The position numbers were made by a program, and so were the translations under genes. DNA of 64,000 nt from contig NC_054084.1 in NCBI RefSeq assembly GCF_017562075.2, positions 43,983,697 through 44,047,696 of the forward strand, written 5' to 3'. Positions 50,438 to 64,000 of this stretch are shown here, one piece after another. The DNA comes from Anopheles merus (lineage: Eukaryota; Arthropoda; Insecta; Diptera; Culicidae). The first letter of the stretch is position 1, and the number at the start of each line of letters is the position of its first letter. Under the pieces are notes generated by a model. It was given only the letters and a program-made list of their open reading frames with translations. It had not been told where the DNA came from and ran no database searches.

Positions 50438-52386
50438 ATGAGCGACCCCAGGCCAGACGGGGTGGATCAGTGCGAGCCTGGAGTGTGCGAAGAAAGTTCC
50501 CTGATAACGACGGATTCGTTCGAAGAATTTTCCCACGAAATAAATAGCCTACCGGCGGAAAGTGTGCAGGAAAATCCCACCCACCTGCAGGAACTTGGTG
50601 AACGTACCGATGCAGACGAGAAGGCGCGTGAGGACGATCAGGAAAGTGTGTCCGATCGTAGCAATATAGCGAGGGTGCAGAATGACACGGTCACTAATAA
50701 CCCGGCTGACGGTGGGATGAGCAAGTCGAGTTCGTTCAGTAGTGCCAAAAGCAGGGAATTCGATGCATCTACTACTAGTCTTGCTGAAGCAACGGAACCC
50801 AGCAGTGGCGGAACCGTAGCGATCGGCACTGAGTTAGATTCGGGTGATTATCTGCACGATACCGAATTTCTAAACCGCAAGCGACACGTCTTCATACTGA
50901 GCACGGCGGGCAAACCGATCTACTCGATGCACGGCAATGAAGACAAATTGGCCACCTTGTTCGGAGTGATGCAGGCACTAGTTAGTTTTATCCAAAGTGG
51001 CAACGATACGATCAAATCGATCCATGCTGCCGGTGTAAAGTTTGTGTTTCTAGTTAAATCACCCTTGATTCTGGTGGCGGTTTCGCGGACATCCCACAGC
51101 GTGCAACAAATACAACTGCAGCTCACGTAAGGCGAATTGAGAACTGAGAAGAAAAAAAGCATGTTCCCTTAAATTTTGCATTTTTGCTCTTTTCAGTGAC
51201 GTGTATAATCAAATTCTTTCCACCCTAACGCTTAGTCATATGATCAAAACGTTCGAGAGGCGAAAAAATTTCGATCTTCGTCGGTTGTTGGCCGGTAGCG
51301 AACGGCTGATCGACCATTTGCTGGTCAGTGACAAGTGCGATCGGAAGGTGGTGTCGAATAATCCGTTCAGCTTTATGACGCACTCGGTGCGCATCTTGCC
51401 GCTGCAGCCGTCCGTGCGAGAAACGGTTGTGTCCGCTATACAGAGCAACTGCGGAAAGATCAAGAACCTGGTGTTTGCAGTATTAATTGCCAACAATAAG
51501 CTGATCGCACTGGTTCGCATGAAGAAGTATTTCATTCATCCGGCTGATTTGAGACTCATATTCAACCTGATCGAGTGCTCGGAAAGCTTCAAATCGGCCG
51601 AAAGCTGGACACCGCTATGTCTTCCCAAGTTTGACTCGAGCGGATTCCTGCACGCACACGTATCGTACCTGGCCGAAGACTGTCAAGCCTGTTTGCTGCT
51701 GTTATCGATTGAACGGGACGTATTCTATACCCTGTCGGAGGCAAAGCGAAAGATTACTGAGGTATTGTTTGTTCTTAAAACGCTTTATTTGCTAAAATTG
51801 TTATTAATTTATTAATTCCTTTCGATGCTGTTCCTTCTGTGCAGAAACTACGCAGAAGCAATTGCTTGGAAGCAATCAACGATGCAATCAACAACAAAGG
51901 CATCAAGCTGTTGAACATTGGCATTCCAGAGATAAGACACTTTCTGTACAAAAGCAAGTCGAACGCTCAGCTGCTCTGCTCGGAGCTGACCGTACCGTAC
52001 TCGAGCGGGGAACAGTTTAAGCGTCTGGAAGGGATGTACTTTCGGCTACATCATCGCATTCACAACTCTGGCCGCCCCGTCAAGTTGATCTATCAGATGA
52101 AGGAAAAGGAAGTGCTGCTTGCTTGGGTAAATATTAGCCTCCTAATACGATCGTATTGGTTGATTATTGATTCAAACAATCAATCTGATGGCCGAAACAG
52201 ATACGTTGCTAAACACTGGACACTATTTGAATATATTTATTTTAGGTGACGCAGGCATACGAGCTGTTTGTAACGTTTGAGCCGACGGTTGAGAAGAACG
52301 AAGTGATAAGTCTTGTGAATAAGCTGCTAAAATGGATCAAAAAGGAGGAAAACAGTTTATTTATCCTTTCTGCACCAACGTTCTAG
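50438..52386 (+). CDS. Mon1: Vacuolar fusion protein MON1
   Basis: Four exons, 50438-51126, 51197-51761, 51845-52126 and 52246-52386, join in phase at GT-AG sites to give 558 aa. MON1 with CCZ1 forms the guanine-nucleotide exchange factor for Rab7 and drives early-to-late endosome conversion and autophagosome-lysosome fusion. The first 145 residues are acidic, Ser-rich and disordered. The conserved part starts at His150 (HVFILSTAGKPIYSMHG) and continues through longin/roadblock-type domains (KFVFLVKSPLILVAVSRT, HSVRILPLQPSVRETVV, CLPKFDSSGFLHAHVSYL) to the C-terminal KLLKWIKKEENSLFIL. The length fits metazoan MON1 (about 500-650 aa). Frames that read through the introns are artefacts. Confidence 0.95.
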
Positions 52387-53264
52387 GAGTCACTTTCTCT
52401 GTCGCCTTTGTTGCAGTTCTTTTCGTTCACACCAACAAGCTGGCCGGCAGAGCGAACGTCCTGCATGCAGGATTGAATATATTTCCCAACTTGCTAAAAT
52501 CCCTTCATTTTTTCCAACATACCATTCCGCCGTGATAGTTGATGTTTAGGTCACATCCGAGCAGTGTGCAGCACTTGACGAATGAAGTAGTAGATCGGTA
52601 GTTGGGGTATAGAAAGAGTAAAACATACAAACGGTACGTGGAAGTGAAGGGCAAAGCGAATGATGAGAGCAATTATTATGGAACGTATTTTGTATATATT
52701 TATTTATAATAATAAGCTACTACTGTGACATCTTCGTTGCAATCACTATAGACTGGACGGACGGTGTGTTAATAAGTTATACCAACTAATATCGGTTCAT
52801 TGTGCCTACGACGAGGAACTGTTCGACGGTTGAGCTGAAGTTACTTAGGGAAAATGACATAACAAGTAAAACAAACAAACAAAAATATACTAACCCCATA
52901 AACCATCTCCCGTCTGTGTCCAGTGGTGTAGTCGGAGATGATTAATACCAAAACGAAGGTTAAAACAAACTTAGCTAAACGAAAAATATAGCGAAACGTA
53001 ATGCAATACTCTGAAAGAGAAAAACCAAACGTTAGCATTTTCGACTACTCTTTGTCAGCTGGTAGAAGTGAAACATAAAAGACAAACAAACTATTGAAGA
53101 ATAAAGATCGAAAAAAATATCGAAAATCGTAATTATTGTTACAAAAGCAGCACTGCTTCGGGCAGCGAAAAGTGGACGGCAATGGCAAAGGCAGGATACG
53201 GTATGAATAGCCAAAGAGTAAGTTTTCTCATACATTAATCATTTCGCATGATCTCGGGAATTTC
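52387..53264 (+). other. Mon1 3' UTR and downstream sequence
   Basis: Non-coding and AT-rich. It ends where the large palindrome begins. Confidence 0.55.
53100..53105 (+). terminator. poly(A) signal, candidate for Mon1
   Basis: AATAAA about 710 nt after the Mon1 stop codon. Confidence 0.4.
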
Positions 53265-55852
<2,588 letters not shown>

Positions 55853-55864
55853 TGAAGAATGAAG

Positions 55865-56332
<468 letters not shown>

Positions 56333-58372
56333 CCTTCCCGTCCCTAATCGACTGCTCGATCGATGGAGCAGGTTCCGCGGTCTTGTTATGAGTCTCTTGT
56401 CTCTATGGGTGACGAGTTCACCACCAACAGCCGGGAACAAGCGCATCGAGAGAGCGGTTCTTTCGGAGTTGGCGTTTGGTTACACATTTCTTCGCCTACC
56501 AGCACCAATCTCGACTAGGCTGGTGGTTCCTGCCCCAGAGACGGTTGGGCGAAGAAATTCGAATTGTTAAATTAGAATGAAAACATTAGCGTACATTGTG
56601 TAAACGCATAAAACAGAACCACTTATAGTCGCTTTTCTGTCTAGAGAACAAAGCAATGATTATGTGTGTTGTAAGTTTTTTTACAACATCCGACCTAATT
56701 TGCCCTAAATTTTGTATGTAATATAATTATGTTATTTTTGTCTTCTGCATTTCCGTAGCTCTCGCTGCACATGATGCTATCCTAGTGGACCATAGCGGTG
56801 AATGGTCCGAGCGATTAGAGTGTAAATGTCTGCTATACTTGGCTGCGTTTACGCGTCAACACGTGCCACACTTGCGCGTTGTCGATCGGAGTCTAATTCT
56901 CCCAAACCAACCGCCCAACCAATTGTCTCGACGGCGAAGTGTTTATTCATCTTTTCTGCTGTTTGGATTATCTATTTGATTAAGCTCATGATAAGGGATA
57001 TTGTATGTATGTTTGTTTTTTATAATATTAATCATTACACGTTACTTACACATTGTTCCCTATTATGGTACAGAAATCGTCAACTCTGTTGCGTGATTTA
57101 CGTGATAACAGGGTGGAGTCTAGATGTACTCACACTCGCTCAAGTATCCAGCTCCATTTAAGACATGTTCGATACAATGTCATTTGTCTTTGTGCGTATT
57201 GTTTTTTGTACATAGCACTATTTATTTACTTTCGTTTTAAATTTTACTTAAATTCAAACTTTGTCGCTTTGCGGTCTTGTTTCTGTTCTTACTAGTAAAA
57301 GGGATCATTATCCTATTTCTAGGGCTTTTGTGTGGTTCAGCTGCCAAATAATGTGCCAAATGCCGCATGAGATGGTCATCTATTTCGTTCGGTTTAAATT
57401 AGCACAGTTTTTTACACTATGTTGTGCGTCTTTCTCTCTAGAAAGAAGCTCATTAAAATAGTTAAGGGTGTTTTGTGTTTGTGTATGTAAACGTTGCAGA
57501 GAGTTTCCCTTATTATGTACACAGTTGGATGTCCGTATGCATTCGGTGCCGGATTCTGGCTGTTAAACACACACTGTATTAAAAAATATCCTAACAAAAC
57601 TGCTATGAATGAGGTATCATGATCAGTTGCAAGTACCACCATACTAATGTTGGTCTCGCCCTTCTTTCTGATTGGTACCCAGGACTGTCAAGCATGAAAA
57701 AGCAGGAATTATATGTTTGATAAGAGTTGTACTTCAACCTTTTACAACCTTTGAAAACAATGTTTGAAGTATGTTGCTAACTCATCATTACTAAACAACG
57801 AACAAAATCAGATCCTATTTCAATGCTTATTGCTGTTTACTGTTGCATGAGATATACTCAAAGCAAGTAATATTGACTTGCCGAGAGAATGTGTAAAAGC
57901 GAACTGCTGCATATGATAACATAAATGAGTTTCTCGCGATGATATAAGGATAGTTAAGTTCGGTTGTATCCTGTGTTTGTTAGATTCGTTTCTTGTTTTT
58001 TTGCCAATGTTTGAACCCTTGGTTCGCTAACTAACGCTGTGTAATATCGTGTGCTTGACAAAACGGGAAAAGGTTCTGGCTGCAACCCGTCAATACGGCA
58101 TCCCCATAGACGTGTCTGAACAGCAACTGCTTCCGGTTTGCGTGAACACTGGATAAGTCCAGTGCAGTTCGCAGAATCACTGAGCTGCTATTGTTACCGA
58201 GAGTGTTGAGACTCAGCATGGTCAGCAGGTGAAGAGATGTTGGAGGACTGTTTGGATATCTGTGGAATGCTACTGCTGCTGCTGCTGCTGCTGCCACTGC
58301 TTAAAAATTGTATTCCTTGTAGCGCGATCGGCCGCCAGACTGTTGCGATTGCACCGCACCGGCCGACAGTAG
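56333..58372. other. non-coding, probably 3' UTR of a minus-strand gene in part
   Basis: No supported ORF. A CTG run at about 58270-58296 lies just after the stop of the terminal exon at 58373. The GC-rich block at 56340-56560 stands out from its AT-rich surroundings but gives no recognisable protein. Confidence 0.45.
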
Positions 58373-58537
58373 CTATTTGGAACTGGAAATGCCGGAAATC
58401 TCGCCAGTTCCGGTACCGGTGTCGGTTGGGCCCTCGACGCTGCACACGCTGTCCTCGGGCGTACGGGACGGTTCCGCTTCGGTCACTTCCACTTCGCTCA
58501 CCGCTGGACGATTGTGGCGATGTTTAGCGCTCAGTGC
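58373..58537 (-). CDS. probable terminal coding exon of an unidentified gene
   Basis: On the minus strand a pyrimidine-rich CAATCTTCCACAG acceptor is followed in phase 0 by 54 codons and TAG (58373-58375). The peptide begins ALSAKHRHNRPAV and is then acidic and Ser/Thr/Gly-rich (EVEVTEAEPSRTPEDS...). GC-rich third positions contrast with the flanks, as expected for coding DNA. The composition suggests a disordered C-terminus. I do not recognise the protein. Its upstream exons would lie at higher coordinates, possibly beyond the window, because I find no other exon between here and 64,000. A non-coding origin is possible. Confidence 0.35.
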   Translation of the reverse strand, partial: ALSAKHRHNRPAVSEVEVTEAEPSRTPEDSVCSVEGPTDTGTGTGEISGISSSK

Positions 58538-59342
58538 CTGTGGAAGATTGGAGATGGCGTTTTGGAGTGGCGTATTTGGGAAAACGGGATCGGTGACAGG
58601 ATGTGTTTTGTAATAGTAGTGCCATTTGAATGTTGGTGTGCGCGTGTGTATCTTCTCTGACAATCCTTGCCTTCCATTGCAAAATAGATAATGGAACCGA
58701 TTGCATTGCATGTCGTTTGCAGTATAGTGCGCTTTTGTTTAGATGTTGCTATGTGTTATGCTCTAAGCGTGCTAAAGCATACATTTGTTTCAGTTTTTAA
58801 AAGAGCTTTTACTTTATAACTGAAACCGTTTCTAAGCAATGAAGCAATTAGGCATTTTAAATAATTAAATTGTCATAATAGACTGTTAATCAATAGTTAG
58901 TTATGTTACATGATAAAATTATGGTACAAATGTATTTCAAAACGCATTATTTCCATATCGATGAATCCCATTTCCATTTCTTACAGGATTTTTTTTACAT
59001 CACAATGAATTTAGTCCTCAAAATGTATGGAAAAGGTAAAATTTGTATTGTTTACTTTAACCACAATCCGTATACGACCGCCATCCATTTCATTTGGAAG
59101 AGTTCGCTGTCTGCACACAGCACACAGGGAATGAACGAGATTCACTCATTGATGATTTTAAGTGGCTTTATACAGATACATTAGGATGCTTAGGGTCTAC
59201 CATTGTATTCAATGGAATAAGGACCCGTTTATCCTTCGTGGGACTATGCTGGTGGTCTTGGATGTGTATATAACTTAGTAAATTAATTTGAATGGCGTCC
59301 GATACCACTACTTGCTCGTACATTTTTAGTTTCCTCAAAACC
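58538..59342. other. no supported gene
   Basis: Probably intron of the gene whose last exon is at 58373. AT-rich, with no domain-bearing ORF. Confidence 0.45.
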
Positions 59343-60137
59343 TTACTTACTTACTTATTCGGCGCCTTCGTCTGCCAGTCCGTTATCCTGGCCTTAATGG
59401 CGGACGCCTAGACGCCACGATTTTTCGGCCTGTAGAATGACCGGTTGGCAGACAGCATCTTGCGCGCACCTCAGCTACCATTCTGTTGTCGTTGCTGACC
59501 TTTGACCTAAGATATGTGAATTCTGGGACGACTTTAAAAGTGCGCTCACCTATCTGTTCGTCACGCCTACGTTGGTTTGGATTATTTATTGGTAGGGGCG
59601 CTAGTGTTGCCACCATCAGTTTAGTCTTTGCTTCGTTTATCTGCAACCCGAGGTTCTCTGCCACCTGCTAGATCCCTTGGTAGGCTTCTGCTACATAGGA
59701 GAGCCGCAGACTAATTATGTCTATATCATCAGCGTATGCCAGGATCTGGATTGACTTATAGAAGATGGTTCCCGTAGTTTCCACCCTCGAGTCACGGATG
59801 GCCCTCTCTAGCGCTAAGTTATAGGAGGACATAGGAGACAGACAAGCTAAATAGGACATAGCTAAATAGGGGACAGACAAGCCCGCCCCCCTGGCGTAGA
59901 ACTTTGGTGGTAGCAAAAAGTCCTTGGACTTTTCCATCCACCCTCATCTGGCACCTGGTCATAATCATTCTAACTAGCCTTATCAGTTGGGCCGGGATTC
60001 CAAAAGAGCTCATAGCGTCGTACAGTTTTACCCTGGCTTTGCTATCATATGCAGCTTTGAAGTCAATGAAGAAATGGTATTTGTCGTGTCTGTATTCAGC
60101 CATTTTCTCCAAGATCTGCTGTATAGTAAAGACCTAA
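59343..60137 (-). mobile_element. RTE-like LINE, truncated second copy
   Basis: Same TTAC-repeat tail and same family as the element at 10532-13624, covering only the reverse transcriptase 3' half (YADDIDII and FIDFKAAYDS are readable in minus-strand frames). It is 5'-truncated near 60137. About 375 bp between the tail-proximal segment and the QINEAKTKLM region is deleted, and there are frameshifts and a local expansion at 59820-59882. It is inactive. Confidence 0.85.
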
Positions 60138-63100
60138 TTTATAATAATATTATCACTTAGATGCTTCTGTGCTTCTCAATCCTGGGTTGGGATAAGAAGT
60201 GGGACCTCTCATCAGCAGCGTCAGCGCCATGACCTTGGAAATTACTGTTAAGAAAGCTAGTATTTTTCCTTGAAAACTGTCTATTATATTGATTCCATCA
60301 TTTAAGGCTTGTATCATCCAAGGGGATTTAAATTCCAATTATATTTTTCTCCTTAATCTAATTGTTTCTAAATTATGCACTTTATACACATGTATTTAGT
60401 TACACTGGCGAAGGTTACTATTAAGCATAGCATAAGTCAAAGAGGAAAGAATAGAGACTCATACCCATTAACGCGCAAGTCTTTTGAACGTACTATAGTA
60501 TTGGACTATTATACATAAATAGTTACATTTAATAATGGAAGTAAAACTAACTTACTAGCCATCTAACTAACAAACTATTGATATCATTTAGTTTATTGAA
60601 AAATACGAGTAATTTAATAAAAAACAGAATATTAAATAAATAGAAAACCCTTCTCTTATTTACCGTAACAAAATAGTTGAATGAAAACCGATAAATGCAA
60701 CATCAATTTTCCGTCAAATTTCAAAGGAAAAATGTCCACAAACAAGAGCAATCAATCAAAGGTCTGAAACACTGAAAACTTTCATAATCTCCTGTAAAAG
60801 TTCTTTAAAGTTAGGGCTGCCCAATTGTGAATGGGTGTGCACAGTTGGAGCCATCTTTACGCTAGGAAATTAATTTGATTGAAATTATTGATTGTAACGA
60901 GGATGCAAAGAAATATAGCGTCTTTCGCAAAGTCCGCTGCCCTAGCTTCACTGGATGGATCCTGAGGTAGAGCTTTTCGCTCACTATTACCACCGTAAAT
61001 ATGTAATGGACAGCGTAAAAGAGCACATGAATTACTCAATCAATTTCCTGTGCCCTTTTGTCTTCCCGACAAAACATCACGCCTCTATCATCTACGTTTA
61101 TCCCTTCGTTTCCCTCGATGTTCCCTTTTCCCCCATTTTTATGGGGCTTAGGGTTTTCTGAGAGACCAACGGAGAGACGAAGCACAAAAAAAGCATATAA
61201 ATAATTGAGGTCAACAATGGAATGCCTATAAATTTCTGCGCAACGTTATTTCGCAAACACGAAGAGGAGAAGCATCCATCGATCTTGCGCTCAATCGGAA
61301 CCGGGTGATAAAGTGAGGGTTTGTGGGACTGTGCCCATCCCCACCTATGCGGAACGTGCTCGAGCATCGATGAAAAATGGTGCCAACCACACTGAAGGAT
61401 TGCAAAGGCTAATGGGAGGAAAGCATGGTGGGTCGAGGGAATAGTAGTGTGCTCGAGTGCTTGGTTTCGTTTGACAGCTACGCACTACTAATTGTCAATT
61501 GTGAGCACGATCGCGCCAGTTTCAAGTGCTTCAGCTTTAGACACCAGCAAACGAAAAGTTTCTCTCTCCCACCAGCCCGCTTCCAAGGATTCACTCACAC
61601 ATATAATGGTGTCGTTGACAGGTTGGTGCGCACAGGCTTTGAACGCGGTACGCGGAAGGTACTCGAAAACGACTCCACAGACAGAATCGGCATTGTTGTT
61701 CAGGTGGCAAACCAGGGCCCGACTTAGGGTACTAGCGCAAAGCGAATCGATTGGGTGACGATTACCGGATAAGGTTGTCAATATTAATTCCACTGGTGTA
61801 TCGGAGAAGTCTTTGGGAATGGGTGGAATGTGAAAAATGCGCCTTCCCGACTACACCAATACGCCGTAACAATCCGTTGAGGGGGAAAAAATGGAGCAAG
61901 AAATCCGAGTGTCAAAGTCAAGTCAGTTAGGTGGTAGTAAATGGAGTAAAATTAAAGTGAAAGAAGGGAAACAAGAACCAATTGTTCGAGATGTCTTCGT
62001 GAAGAGGGTGACATGCTTCAACCAGGGACGACGGTTATATACGTGCCGGATTGCTGGTGGCCCCGCTCCCTTCTACTGAATTTGCCAGCAACATTGTGCA
62101 GATTAAGAGTGATTCCATCTTCCCGGCGGTGCCATGCTGTTCCAAATCCGTATGTTGAAAATAAAAACAACTATATTGAATTACTTCACCTCGGTTTGCG
62201 TGATAGAAAAGCGATTCTTGCAAGCCAGCTCACAGAGCGCTCGTTAGATTGAACGCCCTGATGGATATCGTTTCCAACTAGACTTATCGAAAATTGAAGC
62301 AAAACATGCGATGTGTAGACAAAATTTAACATCAATATTTGGTGGAAACTACTCGTGAGTTTCGTAGCTGTGTTGCCAAAGGACAAAGCCCGAAAGCTTT
62401 CCCACTACTTGTGTTTGGCTGTGCTCTCCGATAACCCGATCGGGCGGGCGGACGTCGGCATTGAAATGGTACAAGAGCACATGAATTTTTCACACGAATT
62501 TTCTAATCTATATGCAAAACAAGATTAGATTTCGTCTTCCAGTGCGTAGAATAATCATTCCACCCATAGCCCATAGCGCAAACGGCTAGTTTTTTTGTAT
62601 GGGCTTGTGGTTGGTGTACATCATACGCAAAACGCAAACATAGAAGGTTTTTTTTAAATATTTTTAATCATTGATCATATAAAATGCACAAGAATCAAGG
62701 ATTAAATCAAAACAGACATTCGAGCTGTTTGTAGGATACTTTATAAATTCGAACTGCTTGTAGGACACTTTATAACAAATAAACGTTTTTACTAAAAAAA
62801 AGGACTGTTGGATGACTGGGACTCCCTTACATTATAGCGCTTTTTTGTGGTTGTAATTAAGTAAATTCAAAAATTACCTTTTCTCGGCTTCCTTTTTTCT
62901 GAAGTTGGAGTAGGAAGGGTTGATTTAATAATTGTTTTATTATTCATTGAACATTTGTTCCGTGCCGGGTTTGTTTAGTCCAAACGTCGGTGCCAATCGA
63001 AGTGGGACAATGGTATGCATTTTTCGTGATGATTTTTGTTTTGTTGTGAAGAGATTAGGAATACCATCAATGTTTAGCATTTGTAGTAGTTAGGGATGCA

Positions 63101-63420
63101 CAATCAGGTTTGGAATGCGTGGTGTTGTACATCAGTACGTCGAGGAAGTAGATACAGATAGAAGAGTATTACAGAAACAGCATGGTTTGTAGTGGAATGG
63201 TGGGCCAAGAATGAGTTCCATGAAGGGGATGGAAGATTTAGTATATAAGGTTTAGTGAAGTGGAGTGATAAGATAATATAGGTAGATCGGTGAACATGAG
63301 TTGTATTATTGTTTTTTATGTTATGTTAGGTTAAGGATAAAAAATAGTTAGGGGTACACATTTTCCAACAACATTTCAATACAATACGACGGGAACGTTT
63401 AAAAAGAGAAAAGAGAAGAA

Positions 63421-63462
<42 letters not shown>

Positions 63463-64000
63463 AGATACAAAACAACCAGTTAAATGTGAATTAGTTTGAT
63501 TAGTTGATAGATAAGGAGATACAGTTGCAATTCTACTTAATATCAATGCGGAATGAACAAACGGCAGCGCAAAATGCTTTTCTTTTTGAATCATTTCTAT
63601 TATATCATACTTTTTCACTTCAGTTTATTGCAATTTTGTTCGATTCATTCACGCATGATTTAAAATCTACCCCAAACACAATCGCTCCAAACAATGCAAA
63701 AAGGATGTACGATAAATTCACAATCAAGAACAAAACCAACTTATTACTGCAGAAAAAGGTTCAACATTATGGTGAAGGTAAACTGCAAATTCAAAAAGCA
63801 ATAAAAAAAAATCTGTTTTCATGAAAACTACTATCCGATTGATGGTAGAACGAACAAAAGAGTTGAGAAAGAGAGAAACGTACTTAAAAAAGGAAAAATC
63901 GATTAAAACCATCACGATGATCCCTTTCTCTGTAGATGGATAATCGGTTGTGATACGGAGCATTGAGGAAGTACACGGATTTGGAAAGCTTTGTTGCGGG
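60138..64000. other. no supported gene
   Basis: Mostly AT-rich. Short ORFs at 61425-62252 have no domains or consistent splice structure. It may be intron of the unidentified minus-strand gene. Confidence 0.5.
63428..63458. repeat. (GA)n microsatellite
   Basis: About 31 bp of GA. Confidence 0.93.

Noticed and set aside
52127..52249. A Mon1 frame extension through the third intron
   Set aside because: It replaces the conserved C-terminus. The GT-AG junction 52126/52246 restores it.
61425..62252. Several overlapping ORFs of 60-100 codons
   Set aside because: No domains, no splice-consistent structure, and similar lengths on both strands, as expected by chance.

Overview
The window is invertebrate nuclear DNA and most likely comes from an anopheline mosquito. 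The evidence is GT-AG introns in four conserved animal genes, many dinucleotide repeats, and insect-type transposons: Jockey-like and RTE-like LINEs, several Ty3/gypsy relics, mariner, a TTAA-flanked piggyBac-type MITE, and a tRNA-derived SINE with a (GAA)n tail that resembles the Anopheles SINE200 family. The species assignment is inference. There are no prokaryotic features and no CRISPR.

Positions 1-24,040 are a transposon graveyard. A nearly intact Jockey-like LINE (ORF1 cut by the window edge and carrying a very long CAG/polyglutamine tract; complete ORF2; poly(A) tail) is followed by three broken Ty3/gypsy pieces. One of them is split by a complete but dead RTE-like LINE (10,532-13,624) with a 10-bp target-site duplication. 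Next is a four-element nest: a deleted mariner (14,760-20,732) holds a Ty3/gypsy element with 139-bp LTRs and a 5-bp duplication (15,031-20,204), which itself holds a SINE (12-bp duplication) and a piggyBac-type MITE (TTAA duplication). A knot of MITE-like inverted repeats lies at 21,399-24,035.

Positions 24,500-37,000 hold two convergent housekeeping genes. ref(2)P/p62 (+; PB1, ZZ, LIR, UBA; autophagy receptor) has a 573-bp fold-back MITE and a SINE remnant in its second intron. Exportin-1/CRM1 (-; seven coding exons that I could join with all phases consistent, 1,053 aa) exports NES cargo from the nucleus.

Positions 37,000-46,900 show no gene that I can support, only simple repeats and AT-rich DNA. 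At 46,960-49,188 (-) is an FRS2-type adaptor (myristoylation signal, PTB domain, three YxN motifs), divergent from Mon1 (+, 50,438-52,386, four exons, 558 aa), a subunit of the Rab7 exchange factor.

Positions 53,265-56,332 hold a 2.6-kb apparently perfect palindrome centred on a (TA)n tract, followed by a third partial copy. This is either a very recent inverted duplication or an assembly or read artefact. The remaining sequence to 64,000 contains a probable 54-codon terminal exon of an unidentified minus-strand gene (58,373-58,537), a second truncated copy of the RTE-like LINE (59,343-60,137), and otherwise non-coding DNA. I did not find a convincing undescribed biochemical system. The strongest unusual items are the nested insertions, the palindrome, and the fold-back element in the ref(2)P intron.
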